Position numbers and translations under genes: made by a program | Part shown: positions 39,788-48,557 of the stretch, one piece after another | Position numbering within the stretch: the stretch's first letter is position 1 | Layout of the letters: every line of letters begins with the position of its first letter | Assembly: GCF_001611795.1 (NCBI RefSeq) | Contig: NZ_CP015098.1 | Span: 7,688,001-7,752,000, forward strand | Reading direction: 5' to 3' | Source: Streptomyces qaidamensis | Lineage (GTDB): Bacteria; Actinomycetota; Actinomycetes; Streptomycetales; Streptomycetaceae | DNA: 64,000 nt | Notes under the pieces: model-generated | Database searches by the model: none | What the model saw: only the letters and a program-made list of their open reading frames with translations | What the model was told of the DNA's origin: nothing

Positions 39788-41560
39788 GTGTCCACCGTCG
39801 TCGAGACCGACGTCCTGATCGTGGGCAGCGGCCCGGCCGGTGCCTCGGCCGCGCTCGCCCTGAGCACCTACGGTGTCCCCAACATCGTGGTGACCCGCTA
39901 CGCGAGCCTCGCCGACACCCCCCGGGCGCACATCACCAACCAGCGCACCATGGAGGTGCTGCGCGACCTCGGCGTGGAGCGGGAGGTCGTCGCCCAGGCC
40001 ACCCCGCAGCACCTGATGGGCAACACGACGTTCTGCACCAGCCTGGCGGGCGAGGAACTGGGCCGGGTGCGCTCCTGGGGCAACGACCCGCTCGTGCAGG
40101 CCGAGCACGAACTCGCCAGCCCCACCCGCATGTGCGACATGCCGCAGCACCTCATGGAACCCGTCCTCGTCAACGCCGCCGTCGCCCGCGGCACCCGGCT
40201 CCGCTTCCAGAACGAGTACCTCTCCCACACCCAGGACGCCGACGGCGTCACGGCCACCGTCCGCGACCGGCTGCGCGGGGACACGTACGAGATCCGCGCC
40301 AAGTACCTGATCGGCGCCGACGGCGGACGGTCGAAGGTCGCCGCGGACGCCGGGCTGCCGATGGGCGGTCAGATGGGTGTGGCCGGCAGCATCAACATCG
40401 TCTTCGAGGCGGACCTGAGCAAGTACACCGCCCACCGCCCGTCCACCCTCTACTGGGTCCTCGCCCCGGGCGCGACGGTCGGCGGCATCGGCGCGGGGCT
40501 GGTGCGCTGCGTGCGCCCGTGGAACGAGTGGCTGATCGTCTGGGGCTACGACGTGAGCGCCGGGGCGCCCGACCTGACCACCGAGTACGCCGAGTCGGTC
40601 GTCCGGCAGCTCGTCGGCGACGACGACATCCCCGTGACCGTCAGGTCGTCGTCGGCGTGGACCGTCAACGAAATGTACGCCGAGTCGTATGCGAACGGCC
40701 GTGTCTTCTGCGCGGGCGACGCCGTGCACCGGCATCCGCCGTCCAACGGCCTCGGCTCCAACACCTCGATCCAGGACGCCTACAACCTCGCCTGGAAGCT
40801 CAAACTGGTCCTCGACGGCACCGCCCACCCCAGGCTGCTCGACAGCTACACCGCCGAGCGCGCACCGGTCGGCCGGCAGATCGTCACCCGGGCCAACCAG
40901 TCCATCCGGGAGACCGCCCCGGTCTTCGAGGCCCTCGACGGCCTCTCCCCGCAGACCCCCGAGCAGCTGTGGGCCAACATCGCCGCCCGCAAGGACGCCA
41001 CCGAGGCCGCCGAGAAGCAGCGGGCCAAGCTGCGCGAGGCGATCGCCTTCAAGGTCTACGAGTTCAACGCGCACGGCGTCGACCTCAACCAGCGCTACCC
41101 CGCCGACGGTTCTGCCGCGATCGTCCCGGACGGCACCCCCGACCCCGGCTTTGCCCGGGACCCCGAGCTGTACCACCAGTCGTCCTCCCGGCCCGGCGCC
41201 CGGCTGCCCCACGCCTGGATCACCTCCGGCACCCGCACGCTCTCCACCCTCGACACCATCGGCCGGGGCCGCTTCACCCTGCTGACCGGCATCGGGGGAG
41301 AGGCCTGGGTGCGGGCGGCCGAGGCGCAGGAGGTGGAGATCGCCACGGTGGTGATCGGCCCCGGGCAGCCGTACGAGGACCCGTACGGCGACTGGGCGCG
41401 GCTGCGGGAGATCCCGGACGCGGGCGCCCTCCTCGTACGCCCGGACGGGTTCGTCGCCTTCCGGCACGCCGGCGCCGGTCCGGACACCGGGAAACTGCTC
41501 GCCGAGGACGCGGGAAAACTGCTCACCGACGCGCTGCGGCGCATCCTCGGGCATGCCTGA
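39788..41560 (+). CDS. FAD-dependent phenol hydroxylase (TfdB-like; probable resorcinol hydroxylase)
   Basis: A 590-residue class A flavoprotein monooxygenase. GTG 39788 with AGGAG at 39778-39782 fixes the start; the frame continues upstream only through repeat DNA. FAD motif VLIVGSGPAGASAALALSTYGVPNIVV (GxGxxG) is followed by TPRAHITNQRTMEVLRDLGVE, the DG motif YLIGADGGRSKVA, and the GD motif GRVFCAGDAVHRHPPSNGLGSNTSIQDAYNLAWKL. The C-terminal thioredoxin-like domain ends with ALLVRPDGFVAFRHAG. It closely resembles 2,4-dichlorophenol 6-monooxygenases. With the next enzymes it most plausibly turns resorcinol or a related phenol into hydroxyquinol (inferred from the pathway). The stop overlaps a small acidic ORF (ATGCCTGA). 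Confidence 0.88.
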   Translation: MSTVVETDVLIVGSGPAGASAALALSTYGVPNIVVTRYASLADTPRAHITNQRTMEVLRDLGVEREVVAQATPQHLMGNTTFCTSLAGEELGRVRSWGNDPLVQAEHELASPTRMCDMPQHLMEPVLVNAAVARGTRLRFQNEYLSHTQDADGVTATVRDRLRGDTYEIRAKYLIGADGGRSKVAADAGLPMGGQMGVAGSINIVFEADLSKYTAHRPSTLYWVLAPGATVGGIGAGLVRCVRPWNEWLIVWGYDVSAGAPDLTTEYAESVVRQLVGDDDIPVTVRSSSAWTVNEMYAESYANGRVFCAGDAVHRHPPSNGLGSNTSIQDAYNLAWKLKLVLDGTAHPRLLDSYTAERAPVGRQIVTRANQSIRETAPVFEALDGLSPQTPEQLWANIAARKDATEAAEKQRAKLREAIAFKVYEFNAHGVDLNQRYPADGSAAIVPDGTPDPGFARDPELYHQSSSRPGARLPHAWITSGTRTLSTLDTIGRGRFTLLTGIGGEAWVRAAEAQEVEIATVVIGPGQPYEDPYGDWARLREIPDAGALLVRPDGFVAFRHAGAGPDTGKLLAEDAGKLLTDALRRILGHA

Positions 41561-41702
41561 GCGCGCCATCATGGGAGCTGCGGAAGAGTCCGAAGCCTCG
41601 GAAGAGTCCGAAGCCTCGGAAGAGCCGGGAGCTTCGGAAGAGCCGGAAGCTGCTTCGGAAGTGCCGGACGAAGCGGACGTCGACGACGAGGAGCCGGGAT
41701 GA
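41553..41702 (+). CDS. Small acidic Glu/Ser-rich ORF (49 aa) coupled between monooxygenase and dioxygenase
   Basis: ATG 41553 overlaps the monooxygenase stop (ATGCCTGA), and its TGA overlaps the dioxygenase start (ATGA). The peptide starts MPERAIMGAAEESEASEE and continues in EESEAS/EEPGAS repeats to VPDEADVDDEEPG, with about 40% Glu and Asp. It is encoded by an 18-bp tandem repeat (units at 41582, 41600, 41618, then a diverged 21-bp one at 41636). No family is recognised. It could be a true small protein, an accessory of the flavoprotein, or merely a translational bridge; the double overlap argues that ribosomes pass through it. Confidence 0.5.
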   Translation: MPERAIMGAAEESEASEESEASEEPGASEEPEAASEVPDEADVDDEEPG

Positions 41703-42568
41703 CCACCGACGCGACCGGGGCCGATGTCACCGAGCAGGCCCTCGCCGGCCTGCGCGGGACCGCGGACCCGAGGCTGGGCGAGCTGCTCACCGGCCTCGTC
41801 CGCCACCTGCACGACTTCGCACGCGAGACCCGGCTCACCCGGGAGGAGTGGGAGCGGGCGATCGCCTTCCTGACGGCGACCGGCCGGGCCTGCACCGACA
41901 CCCGGCAGGAGTTCATCCTGTTGTCGGACGTCCTGGGCCTGTCCATGCTGGTGGAGACCCTGAACGGCGATCGCGCGGCGGAGGCGACCGAGTCGACCGT
42001 GCTGGGCCCCTTCCACCTGACCGAGTCGCCGGTCCGCGCGCTCGGCGACGACATCGACCTGGTGGGCGGCGGCGAGAGGTGCGTGGTCAGCGGCCGGGTG
42101 CGGTCCGCAGACGGCACGCCCCTGCCCGGCGCCGTCGTCGACGTCTGGCAGGCCGACGACAAGGGCTACTACGACGTCCAGCAGCCCGGCGTCCAGCCCG
42201 CGGGCAACGGACGCGGGCTGTTCACCGCAGACGCCGAGGGCCGCTTCTGGTTCCGCACCTGCGTCCCGGCGGCGTATCCGATCCCGACCGACGGCCCGGT
42301 CGGCGAGTTGCTGCGCGCTACACGGCGGCACCCCTACCGCCCCGCGCACATCCACTTCATCGCCGAGGCCGAGGGCCACACGCCCGTCACCACGCACATC
42401 TTCGTGGCCGGCGGCGACTACCTCGACTCCGACGCGGTGTTCGCCGTCAAGCAGAGCCTGGTCCAGGACTTCACAGAGACCGACGACCCGTCCCTGGCCC
42501 AGGAGTTCGGCGTGACGAACCCCTTCCGGCACGCAAGCTTCGACCTCGTCCTGGAGCGGACCGCATGA
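41699..42568 (+). CDS. Hydroxyquinol 1,2-dioxygenase (intradiol ring cleavage)
   Basis: A 289-residue intradiol dioxygenase. The N-terminal helical dimerisation domain (about 10-100) contains HLHDFARETRLTREEWERAIAFLTATGRACTDTRQEFILLSDVLGLSMLVETLNG, and STVLGPFH leads into the beta-sandwich core. Fe(III) ligands appear in the expected order: Tyr in DDKGYYDVQQP, Tyr and two His in RRHPYRPAHIHFIAEAEGHTPVTTHIF. VVDVWQADD is typical. The enzyme cleaves hydroxyquinol (1,2,4-trihydroxybenzene) to maleylacetate; preference over catechol is inferred from the downstream maleylacetate reductase. Its stop overlaps the next start (ATGA). Confidence 0.92.
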   Translation: MTTDATGADVTEQALAGLRGTADPRLGELLTGLVRHLHDFARETRLTREEWERAIAFLTATGRACTDTRQEFILLSDVLGLSMLVETLNGDRAAEATESTVLGPFHLTESPVRALGDDIDLVGGGERCVVSGRVRSADGTPLPGAVVDVWQADDKGYYDVQQPGVQPAGNGRGLFTADAEGRFWFRTCVPAAYPIPTDGPVGELLRATRRHPYRPAHIHFIAEAEGHTPVTTHIFVAGGDYLDSDAVFAVKQSLVQDFTETDDPSLAQEFGVTNPFRHASFDLVLERTA

Positions 42569-43659
42569 CGTTCCAGGAGCAGTTCACGTACGAGACCCGG
42601 CCCGTGCGGGTCGTCTTCCGGCCCGGCGCGGCCGTCACGGCGACCCCGGACGAGGCGGCACGCCTGGGCCTGAGGCGCCTGCTCGTGGTGTGCGGCAGCC
42701 GTGGCGGGTCCGTGGCACGGACGGTGGCGGACGCCCTCGGCGGCAGGTGCGCCGGACTGCACCCCGGGGCGCGGATGCACGTGCCCGTCGAGGACGCCGA
42801 CCGGGCCGTCGCTGCCGTCCGGGCGGCCGGTGCGGACGGCAGCGTCGCGGTCGGCGGCGGCTCCGCCATCGGGCTCGGCAAGGCCATCGCCCTGCGCACC
42901 GGACTGCCGCTGATCGCCGTGCCGTCGACGTACTCGGGCTCCGAGATGACCCCGGTGTGGGGCCTGACCGAGCACGGTGCCAAACGCACCGGCCGCGACC
43001 CGGTCGTCCAGCCCCGCAGCGTCGTCTACGACCCCCGCCTCACCCTCTCCCTGCCCCTCCCCCTGACCGTCACCAGCGGGATCAACGCGCTCGCGCACGC
43101 CGTCGAGGCGCTGTACGCCCCGGACGTCTCCCCGCTGGTCTCGGTCATGGCGGAGCAGGGCGTCCGGGCGATGACCGAGGCGCTGCCGCGGCTGGCCGCG
43201 GACCCGGAGGACCTGGACGCACGTGGCCGGGCCCTGTACGCGGCGTGGCTGTGCGGCGCGTGCCTCGGCACGACCACGATGGGGCTGCACCACAAGCTGT
43301 GCCACGTCCTCGGCGGCACCTACGGCCTGCCCCACGCCGAGACCCACACCGTCGTCCTGCCCCACGCCCTCGCCCACAACGCCCCCGCCGCCCCGCAGGC
43401 GTTGACCGTACTGAGCCGCGCCCTCGGAGGCACCGACGACGTGCCCCGCGCCCTCTGGGACCTGGCCGGCCGCCTCGGCGCCCCCCGCTCCCTCGCCGAA
43501 CTGGGCCTCGCGAAGGCCGACGTGACCCCGGCGGCGGCCCGGGCCGCGGGCGAGCCGTACGCCAACCCGCGGGAGGTGACGGCGGAGGGGGTACGGGGGG
43601 TGCTGCTCGCCGCGTACGAAGGGGGCCCGCCGGAGCGCACCCGACGGAGCGTCCCTTAG
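42565..43659 (+). CDS. Maleylacetate reductase
   Basis: A 364-residue iron-containing alcohol dehydrogenase family member. The N-terminal part has FTYETRPVRVVFRPGAAV and the dinucleotide-binding SVAVGGGSAIGLGKAIALRTGLPLIAVPSTYSGSEMTPVWGLTE, the latter a strong maleylacetate reductase signature. Metal-site region residues are in TSGINALAHAVEALYAPDVSPL and GLHHKLCHVLGGTYGLPHAETHTVVLPHALAHN. It reduces maleylacetate to 3-oxoadipate with NAD(P)H, feeding the beta-ketoadipate route. ATGA overlap with the dioxygenase gene makes this the last gene of the operon; a converging STAND-protein gene ends 12 bp away with no room for a separate terminator. Confidence 0.92.
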   Translation: MTFQEQFTYETRPVRVVFRPGAAVTATPDEAARLGLRRLLVVCGSRGGSVARTVADALGGRCAGLHPGARMHVPVEDADRAVAAVRAAGADGSVAVGGGSAIGLGKAIALRTGLPLIAVPSTYSGSEMTPVWGLTEHGAKRTGRDPVVQPRSVVYDPRLTLSLPLPLTVTSGINALAHAVEALYAPDVSPLVSVMAEQGVRAMTEALPRLAADPEDLDARGRALYAAWLCGACLGTTTMGLHHKLCHVLGGTYGLPHAETHTVVLPHALAHNAPAAPQALTVLSRALGGTDDVPRALWDLAGRLGAPRSLAELGLAKADVTPAAARAAGEPYANPREVTAEGVRGVLLAAYEGGPPERTRRSVP

Positions 43660-43671
43660 CCAGGAACCGCT

Positions 43672-46506
43672 CTACGGACCCGCCGTGGGGCCGGCCGCGT
43701 TCCCACCCGGGGAGTGCCGGGCGATGAGACGCAGGACGGACCCGGCGAGTCTCATGATCCAGGCGTGGCGGTCTTCCGAATGGCCTGCAACCGTATCGTC
43801 GACCTGGCGTATGAGCCTGACGCCGCCCGCCAGGAGCCGCGGGCTGGGGCGCAGCAGAAGTACCGATGCGACGGAACGGGCCAGTCCCGGCCACTCCTGT
43901 TGCACACAGACGATGGCAGAAAGGCGGATCGCGGCGCCAAGGGCGGCACGATCCGTGTCCATGTGCTCGCGCAGGAGTGCGACGAGGGGTCTCGCCCACC
44001 GTTCCTCCGCGGTCGAGGCGGGGAGGTCCAACTGCAGGGCGAACGACCGTGCGAGGTCATCGATCGCCTCGTCCGCGCGACCGTCGTAGAGACGGGTGAT
44101 GCCCCGCCCTCCGAGGCACCATGTGTGGTCGGGCGCCATGGCCAAGGCACGACTGAACGACTGCTCCGCCTCCTCCAGCCGGTGGGCCTCCCACAGCACC
44201 CATCCGTAGCGGGCGAAGGCGACGGGCGGTGCTTCGGCGAGCTCCGTCGCCTGTGCCAGCCGGGGCAGAGCCTCGTCGTCCCGTCCCAGGCAGTGCAGTG
44301 CCCAGCCCCGGTAGGCGAGGAGTGCGCTCCGGTGCGGGGAGGGAAGGAAGGTCTCGGCCAGCAGTCCGTCGGTGTGTTTGACGACCTCCGTGTGGCGGCC
44401 CAGTTGGCCGAGGAACTGAAGCATCGCCAGCCGGTACCAGGAGCCCGGCGGAGCGTACTGTGCCGCTCGCGTCATGCCCCGCAGGGCCTCGTCCCGACGC
44501 TGGGTCTCCCACAGGATCAGCGAGCGTTCGGCGTGGGCCGCCGCGTATGCGGGGTCGATCGCCAGGGCACGGTCCAGATCGGACAGCGCCGCCGCGACGT
44601 GCCCCTGCATCCGCAGCGCCTGAGCACGCCCGACGTAGGCCCAGTCGAGTTCCGGGTCCAGCTCGATGGCGCGTGTGTAGTCCGCTCGTGCCTGCTCCGG
44701 CCGGCCGGTCAGCAGGTACGTGAGGGCGCGCTCCACGTGGGCCACCGCATGGTCCGGTGCCAGCGTGAGAGCCGCGGCGAAGTCCGCGTGTGCCTGGGCA
44801 TATCGCTCAGCGCGGCGATGGGCCCGGCCACGAACGAGTCTGGCCCGCAACTGGCCGGGGGCGGGCAGCCCCGGATGTCGCAGCAGAACGTCCAGCGTGC
44901 CCACCGCGGCCGACGCTTCCTGCCCAGGAGCGGACGTCAGCCTGTCCCCCCACGTGGTCAGGGCTTCGTCCGCCGTGTCCGCCGCCGCCTGTGCCAACAA
45001 CTGGGCCCAGCGGCGCACCGCGCCTCCGTCGTGCTCACATGCCTCGGTGATCTCCTCCAGCGCCTCGGGAAGGGCTTGCCGGGGATCGGCGCACAGCCGG
45101 TGATACGTCTCGTTGCAGCGGTAGTCACGCCACAGGGGATCGGTCCAGCGGTCCTCTTCGGGCAGCCCCTCCTCGCACCGCACTCGCCACGAGCGGTAGA
45201 GCTCGGCAAGAGACGTGTGGTCCTGCTGCCAGCGCGAGGGTGACTGCGTCCGTTGCAGACGCAGCATGGGCGTACGGACGACGTCGTGGTACCGGCACTG
45301 GCCGGCCCGGTCGGTCACGAAGGCGAGTCCGCGCACCCAGGGATACTGGTCGACGGCCTCCGGCGGGACTACGGAACGGTAGACGTCCTCGTTGAAGCGA
45401 AGGGGAAGGGCGCAGGCCAGGGCAGCGGTGCGTCGAGCCGGGTCGGTCTCCCACTTGAGGAAGCGCTCGACCGCGGTACCGGACGGGTCAGCCACCGCCC
45501 CCGCGTCGGAAGGCCGCGCCTGCGCGAGCGTGTGGACGAGAACGGGCAGCCGGCCCGACAGATGCAGGATCACCTCCACCACTTGCTCGACGGTGATGCC
45601 TTGCAAGGCCAGGAGCGCCCGCGCCTCCTGCTCGGTGAAGACGTCCAGGCTGACGTCGTTGACCAGGTCCAGCCAGTCGCCCCAGAACCGTGTGTCGAGA
45701 CGCCCCTGCCCGGCCAGCACGATCTGCACGTTCGCCGCCAGCGCACCGTGTACATCGGTGAAGGCGATGTCGCGCAGCCAGGCATCCAGTGCGGGGCCGG
45801 TGCGTTCGTACACGTCGATGAAGAGGACGACCCACGGCCGCCGCTCCGCCAGCTCCGCCAGGTCCGCCAGGAATACCGGCGTGAGCACCCCGACGGGATC
45901 CAGAAGCAGCCGCACGTCGTCGGGGGAGCGCAGACGGCCGCCGACCGCGGAACTCAAACGATGTGCCCCCTCGACGACCTGCGCCGCGTCCACCGCCCCG
46001 GCGAGCGCGCCCACCACGGGTACCATCCCGAGGCCCGCGAGACCGACCTGCGCCGCGATGGTCCGGGGCAGGGACGGCGGGGGTGACTGTTCCCCGATGC
46101 TCTCCTCCTGAGGAGGCTGCGCTCTCAGCGCCTGCTGGGCCTCATGCAGCCGCTGCTGATAGTGCGCCAACCGCTTGTCGAACCTCTTCATCGGAAGCTC
46201 GTGACGGCTCAGCCGCTCGCTGATGGCCGCCATCGCCTCGACAGCACTGTGAACGGGATCGGCGAGGTGCACCGCGGCAGCGCCGTGCTCGTCGGCGATG
46301 GCGACCCACTGCCGCAGCAAAGACGTCTTGCCCACACCGGCGATGCCGTGCACATGGTGGAGGAACCGGTAGTCGTCCGCCTCCGGATTCCGGCCGAGAT
46401 TGGTCCGGAAGGTGCTGATCTCATCACGTCTTCCGACGAAGCCGCTTCGTCGTCGACGGCGGACCAAGTCCTGCCGCGTGAGCCGTCGTTCCGCCAATGC
46501 GCCCAC
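43672..46506 (-). CDS. STAND-type ATPase with C-terminal tetratricopeptide repeats
   Basis: A 944-residue protein. Residues about 20-400 form a P-loop signalling NTPase module: FVGRRDEISTFRTNL, Walker A HGIAGVGKTSLLRQW, Walker B PWVVLFIDVYERTG, and a sensor-like segment VLAGQGRLDTRFWGDWLDLVND. An Ala/Gly/Val-rich stretch near 150-175 (VGLAGLGMVPVVGALAGAV) might contact membrane. A winged-helix-like linker follows, then about 8-10 TPR-like units from about 560 to 830 (YAQAHADFAAALTLAPDHAVAHVERALTYL, QARADYTRAIELDPELDWAYVGRAQAL, ALSDLDRALAIDPAYAAAHAERSL). STAND proteins act as ligand-triggered switches in signalling, apoptosis-like or anti-phage responses; no effector domain is recognisable here, so the output is unknown. 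It stands alone between metabolic operons. Confidence 0.82.
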   Translation of the reverse strand: MGALAERRLTRQDLVRRRRRSGFVGRRDEISTFRTNLGRNPEADDYRFLHHVHGIAGVGKTSLLRQWVAIADEHGAAAVHLADPVHSAVEAMAAISERLSRHELPMKRFDKRLAHYQQRLHEAQQALRAQPPQEESIGEQSPPPSLPRTIAAQVGLAGLGMVPVVGALAGAVDAAQVVEGAHRLSSAVGGRLRSPDDVRLLLDPVGVLTPVFLADLAELAERRPWVVLFIDVYERTGPALDAWLRDIAFTDVHGALAANVQIVLAGQGRLDTRFWGDWLDLVNDVSLDVFTEQEARALLALQGITVEQVVEVILHLSGRLPVLVHTLAQARPSDAGAVADPSGTAVERFLKWETDPARRTAALACALPLRFNEDVYRSVVPPEAVDQYPWVRGLAFVTDRAGQCRYHDVVRTPMLRLQRTQSPSRWQQDHTSLAELYRSWRVRCEEGLPEEDRWTDPLWRDYRCNETYHRLCADPRQALPEALEEITEACEHDGGAVRRWAQLLAQAAADTADEALTTWGDRLTSAPGQEASAAVGTLDVLLRHPGLPAPGQLRARLVRGRAHRRAERYAQAHADFAAALTLAPDHAVAHVERALTYLLTGRPEQARADYTRAIELDPELDWAYVGRAQALRMQGHVAAALSDLDRALAIDPAYAAAHAERSLILWETQRRDEALRGMTRAAQYAPPGSWYRLAMLQFLGQLGRHTEVVKHTDGLLAETFLPSPHRSALLAYRGWALHCLGRDDEALPRLAQATELAEAPPVAFARYGWVLWEAHRLEEAEQSFSRALAMAPDHTWCLGGRGITRLYDGRADEAIDDLARSFALQLDLPASTAEERWARPLVALLREHMDTDRAALGAAIRLSAIVCVQQEWPGLARSVASVLLLRPSPRLLAGGVRLIRQVDDTVAGHSEDRHAWIMRLAGSVLRLIARHSPGGNAAGPTAGP

Positions 46507-46592
46507 CCCCTGCGCATCAGTATGGGAACACGGGGCATCTCTTCTCAGACTTACGGACAGAAGATGACCGCAAGCCTTCCTAGGGTCGCGAC

Positions 46593-47435
46593 ATGACCCA
46601 GACGCAGAAGATTCTTGTCACCGGCGCCACCGGAACCGTCGGCCGTCAGATCGTCGCCGAGCTGCTCGACCGGGGCCACGAGGTGCGTGCCCTGACGCGT
46701 GACGCCGCGAAGGCCTCCTTTCCGGCCGGTGTCGAGGTCGTCGAGGGCGACCTCACCGAGCCGGACGGCCTGGCCGCGGCCCTGGAGGGTGTCACCGGCC
46801 TCCATCTGATCACCTTCGGCGGTGCGGCCTTCAGCCCGCTGGAGACCGGCCCCCGGCTCCTGGAGCTCGCCCGCTCCGCCGGAGTCCGCCGCGTCACCGT
46901 GCTGCACGGCGGCGGTCCCACCCCGCTGGAGGACGCGGTACGTGCCGACGACGGCGTGGACTGGACCGTGCTCATGCCGGTCGAGTTCATGGCCAACGCC
47001 CTGGAGTGGGCCGACGGGATCGTGGCAGCCGGCGAGGTGCGAGAGCCGTTCGTCGACCGGCTGAGCGCCATGGTCCACGAGGGCGACATCGGCGCCGTCG
47101 CCGCGGTCGCGCTCACGCAGGAGGGACACGGCGGCCAGGAGTACGTGATCACCGGCCCCGAGGTGCTGACCGTCGGCGACAAGGTGAAGACGATCGCCGC
47201 AGCCGTCGGCCGGGAGGTCACCCTGATCGAGCTGACGCAGCAGCAGGCCCTCGCGCAGTGGCGGGCGGCGGGCCTCCCCGAGGACGTCATCGGCTTCCTG
47301 CTGGAGGCATACGGGAACACACCGGAGGTGGGCCGTACGGTCTCCGGCACCGTCGAGAAGGTCACCGGCCGCCCCGCGCGCACCTTCGCCCAGTGGGCCG
47401 CCGAACACGCGGACGCCTTCAGGGGGCAGTCCTGA
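46593..47435 (+). CDS. NmrA-like / SDR-type NAD(P)-binding protein
   Basis: A 280-residue atypical short-chain dehydrogenase. It begins KILVTGATGTVGRQIVAELLDRGHEVRALTRDA with the GxxGxxG motif of NmrA/QOR-like proteins, then GDLTEPDGLAAALEGVTGLHLITFGG and VRRVTVLHGGGPTPLEDAVRADDGVDWTVLMPVEFMANAL. The usual YxxxK catalytic pair is absent, as in NmrA-like members, so it may be a redox sensor or a reductase of unusual type. It is divergent from the STAND gene with an 86-bp intergenic region. It is followed by a TGTCTC/GAGACA dyad starting 2 bp after the stop. Confidence 0.87.
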   Translation: MTQTQKILVTGATGTVGRQIVAELLDRGHEVRALTRDAAKASFPAGVEVVEGDLTEPDGLAAALEGVTGLHLITFGGAAFSPLETGPRLLELARSAGVRRVTVLHGGGPTPLEDAVRADDGVDWTVLMPVEFMANALEWADGIVAAGEVREPFVDRLSAMVHEGDIGAVAAVALTQEGHGGQEYVITGPEVLTVGDKVKTIAAAVGREVTLIELTQQQALAQWRAAGLPEDVIGFLLEAYGNTPEVGRTVSGTVEKVTGRPARTFAQWAAEHADAFRGQS

Positions 47436-47436
47436 C

Positions 47437-47453
47437 TGTCTCGTATTGAGACA
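47437..47453. promoter_or_regulatory. TGTCTC-N5-GAGACA inverted repeat, second copy
   Basis: TGTCTCGTATTGAGACA differs from the centre of the site at 39677-39699 only in the spacer (GTATT against GTAAT). It lies about 120 bp upstream of the YceI gene and just beyond the NmrA-like stop. It may bring YceI under the same Fis-type regulator, or be a coincidental short dyad. Confidence 0.45.
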
Positions 47454-47572
47454 CCCGCGCCGGAGCCCGGTCCGTCAAGATCGACAAGGGGGTGTGACCG
47501 CAGCAAGGTGCGGCCGTAGGCGTGCGATGAACCGCCGTCGGCCGGCCGCACACCCGAAGAAAGGTGACCACC

Positions 47573-48484
47573 ATGGCCCTCGCACTGCTCCGGCGCCGGT
47601 GGCTCAAGAGCACCCCCGCCGCAGCGGCGGGCCTCGCCCTCCCCCTCCCCGCCGGCGCGGGTGCAGTCGCCCGCGAGGTCGTCGACCCGATGGGCTCGCC
47701 GCTGGCCGCGGCGGACGTCACCGTCACCGCCCTGGACACCCACCGCGTCGCCGCCCGCGGCACGACCGACCCGTACGGCTACTTCCTCGCGACGCTGCCG
47801 CCCGGCCGCTACAGCCTGCTCATCTCGGCGGAGGGCCTGCGGCCGCACCGCGAGACGATCGAGACGGGCCCGGGCACCCCGGCCACCGAACGCGTCTGGC
47901 TGCAGCCCGCCGAGGCGCTCCAGTTGCCGACGCCCGGAACCTGGCTCTTCGACCCGCCGCACACGGCGATCCGGTTCATCGCCAAGCACGTCGGCATGGC
48001 CCATGTGCACGGCCGCTTCGAACGCTTCGAGGGCGGCATCCGGATAGCCCCGGACATGACCGACTCCCGCGTCCACGTCCGCATCGACGCATCCAGCATC
48101 ACCACCGGCAACAGCACCCGCGACAACCACCTGCGGTCCGCCGACTTCCTCGACGTCGAGCGCTTCCCGCACATCGACTTCACGAGCGCGCGCTTCGCCT
48201 ACCGGGGCGGCAGCAAGTGGACACTGCAGGGCTCTCTCACGATGCACGGCGTCAGCCGCTCGGTGGCCCTGGACACGACGTACCTCGGCACCGTGAACGG
48301 CGGCTACGGCCAGGAGTTGCGCTGCGCGGCCCTGGCGACGGCGGAACTGCACCGCGAGGACTACACGCTCAACTGGCGTTCCATGCTCGCCCGGGGCATC
48401 GCCGTGGTCGGCCCGACCGTCCAACTGGAGCTCGACGTCCAGGCTATGTACCGCACCCATGACACGCCTACTCCGCCGGAGTAG
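47573..48484 (+). CDS. YceI family protein with N-terminal carboxypeptidase-regulatory-like domain
   Basis: A 303-residue protein. ATG 47573 is preceded at good spacing by AAGAAAGG; an in-frame GTG at 47564 overlaps that site. Residues 1-35 are basic then Ala/Leu-rich and may be a weak export signal. About 37-110 is a carboxypeptidase-regulatory-like beta domain (REVVDPMGSPLAAADVTVTALDTHRVAARGTTDPYGYFLATLPPGRYSLLISAEGLRP). About 118-295 is YceI (WLFDPPHTAIRFIAKHVGMAHVHGRFERFEGGIRI, VHVRIDASSITTGNSTRDNHLRSADFLDVERFPHIDFTSARF, LTMHGVSRSVALD). YceI forms a lipocalin-like barrel that binds isoprenoid or amide lipids. The two-domain form is common in streptomycetes. Physiological ligand unknown. 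Confidence 0.9.
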   Translation: MALALLRRRWLKSTPAAAAGLALPLPAGAGAVAREVVDPMGSPLAAADVTVTALDTHRVAARGTTDPYGYFLATLPPGRYSLLISAEGLRPHRETIETGPGTPATERVWLQPAEALQLPTPGTWLFDPPHTAIRFIAKHVGMAHVHGRFERFEGGIRIAPDMTDSRVHVRIDASSITTGNSTRDNHLRSADFLDVERFPHIDFTSARFAYRGGSKWTLQGSLTMHGVSRSVALDTTYLGTVNGGYGQELRCAALATAELHREDYTLNWRSMLARGIAVVGPTVQLELDVQAMYRTHDTPTPPE

Positions 48485-48557
48485 TGGTCCGGCCCGGGCC
48501 TCTGAGGGCCCGGGCCGGCCTTCGCGCCCTCGGCTCCGCCACACGGGTGAGCCGCGT

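Noticed and set aside
39353..42532. 1059-codon minus-strand frame across the repeats, phenol hydroxylase and dioxygenase genes
   Set aside because: Shadow of the plus-strand operon; its C-terminal repeats come from the 30-bp array and it has no domain.
43672..46506. STAND protein as an antibiotic-pathway (SARP/LuxR) regulator
   Set aside because: There is no OmpR-type or LuxR-type DNA-binding domain at either end; only the NTPase and TPR parts are visible.
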